Made by a program: the position numbers and the translations under genes. Below are positions 12,924-13,002 of a stretch of DNA of 13,002 nucleotides, piece after piece (positions within the stretch are counted from its first letter, which is position 1; every line of letters begins with the position of its first letter). The notes beneath the pieces are model-generated. The model did no database searches. It worked only from the letters and a program-made list of their open reading frames with translations, and was not told where the DNA came from. Source of the DNA: Prevotellaceae bacterium (GTDB taxonomy: Bacteria > Bacteroidota > Bacteroidia > Bacteroidales > UBA932); contig JAIROQ010000061.1 in assembly GCA_031257455.1 (NCBI GenBank), positions 1 to 13,002 on the forward strand, in the 5' to 3' direction.

Positions 12924-13002
12924 ATGGCAAAAATAAAATGCGGGAAATTTTATCCGATAGAAATTATTACCTTAATTTATATACTACTCACAGCATTGTA
13001 TA
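12924..13002 (+). CDS. partial membrane protein, possibly PAP2-family phosphatase (N-terminus only)
   Basis: Twenty-six codons are visible before the window ends: MAKIKCGKFYPIEIITLIYI then LLTALY. A short basic start leads into a hydrophobic helix from about residue 11. The pattern of a basic residue followed by FYP(I/V)(D/E) and a transmembrane helix is common at the start of PAP2-type phosphatases of Bacteroidota, but 26 residues are too few to assign a family. The well-placed -7 box and the AAATAA leader support this being a real gene start. Confidence 0.5.
   Translation, partial: MAKIKCGKFYPIEIITLIYILLTALY

Overview
The window looks like chromosomal DNA of a member of the Bacteroidota, most likely order Bacteroidales. 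This rests on the Bacteroidota-type -7 promoter box (TAnnTTTG, seen at six gene starts), weak or absent Shine-Dalgarno sites at most genes, a FISUMP-domain secreted protein, a DUF5606 protein next to coaE, and the yajC / short CdaR(YbbR)-like / coaE order that I know from Bacteroides relatives. No rRNA, tRNA, CRISPR array or intact insertion sequence was seen.

Layout, left to right. (1) 7-1560: a tiny lipoprotein, a cluster of short palindromes, and a secreted FISUMP protein whose first codons nearly copy those of the lipoprotein. (2) 1837-4038: a divergent pair, a fumarylacetoacetate-hydrolase-like protein that appears to have lost its metal ligands (minus strand) and a cardiolipin synthase (plus strand), each with its own promoter. 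(3) 4198-4911: a DEDDy 3'-5' exonuclease. (4) 5258-7363: housekeeping genes yajC, short CdaR/YbbR-like, coaE and DUF5606. (5) 7384-11442: an MFS transporter facing clpC, separated by a strong bidirectional terminator. (6) 11663-12216: a wrecked PIN-domain toxin-like gene followed by an overlapping small partner gene. (7) 12217-12923: a gene-free stretch full of inverted and tandem repeats, then the first 26 codons of a membrane protein running off the window.

The most unusual content is not a protein. Nearly every gap between genes is filled with tandem arrays of 7-8 bp words. The word changes from place to place, and neighbouring arrays are joined by a recurring GC-rich linker related to GGCTGACGCC or TGCGCCTGCCGCC. 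Four arrays contain the stop codon of the neighbouring gene (coaE, MFS, clpC, the PIN partner); at two more genes the stop abuts the array (exonuclease, cardiolipin synthase), at DUF5606 it opens a short A/T repeat, and the lipoprotein's stop lies in a palindrome. One gap (4912-5146) folds as a long nested inverted repeat with perfect 35-bp outer arms, and another (12600-12737) is a 23-bp palindrome repeated six times with a compensatory base-pair change in one copy. This repeat system is the best candidate here for something poorly described. The protein-coding genes are mostly ordinary, apart from the inactivated PIN gene and the degenerate FAH-like protein.
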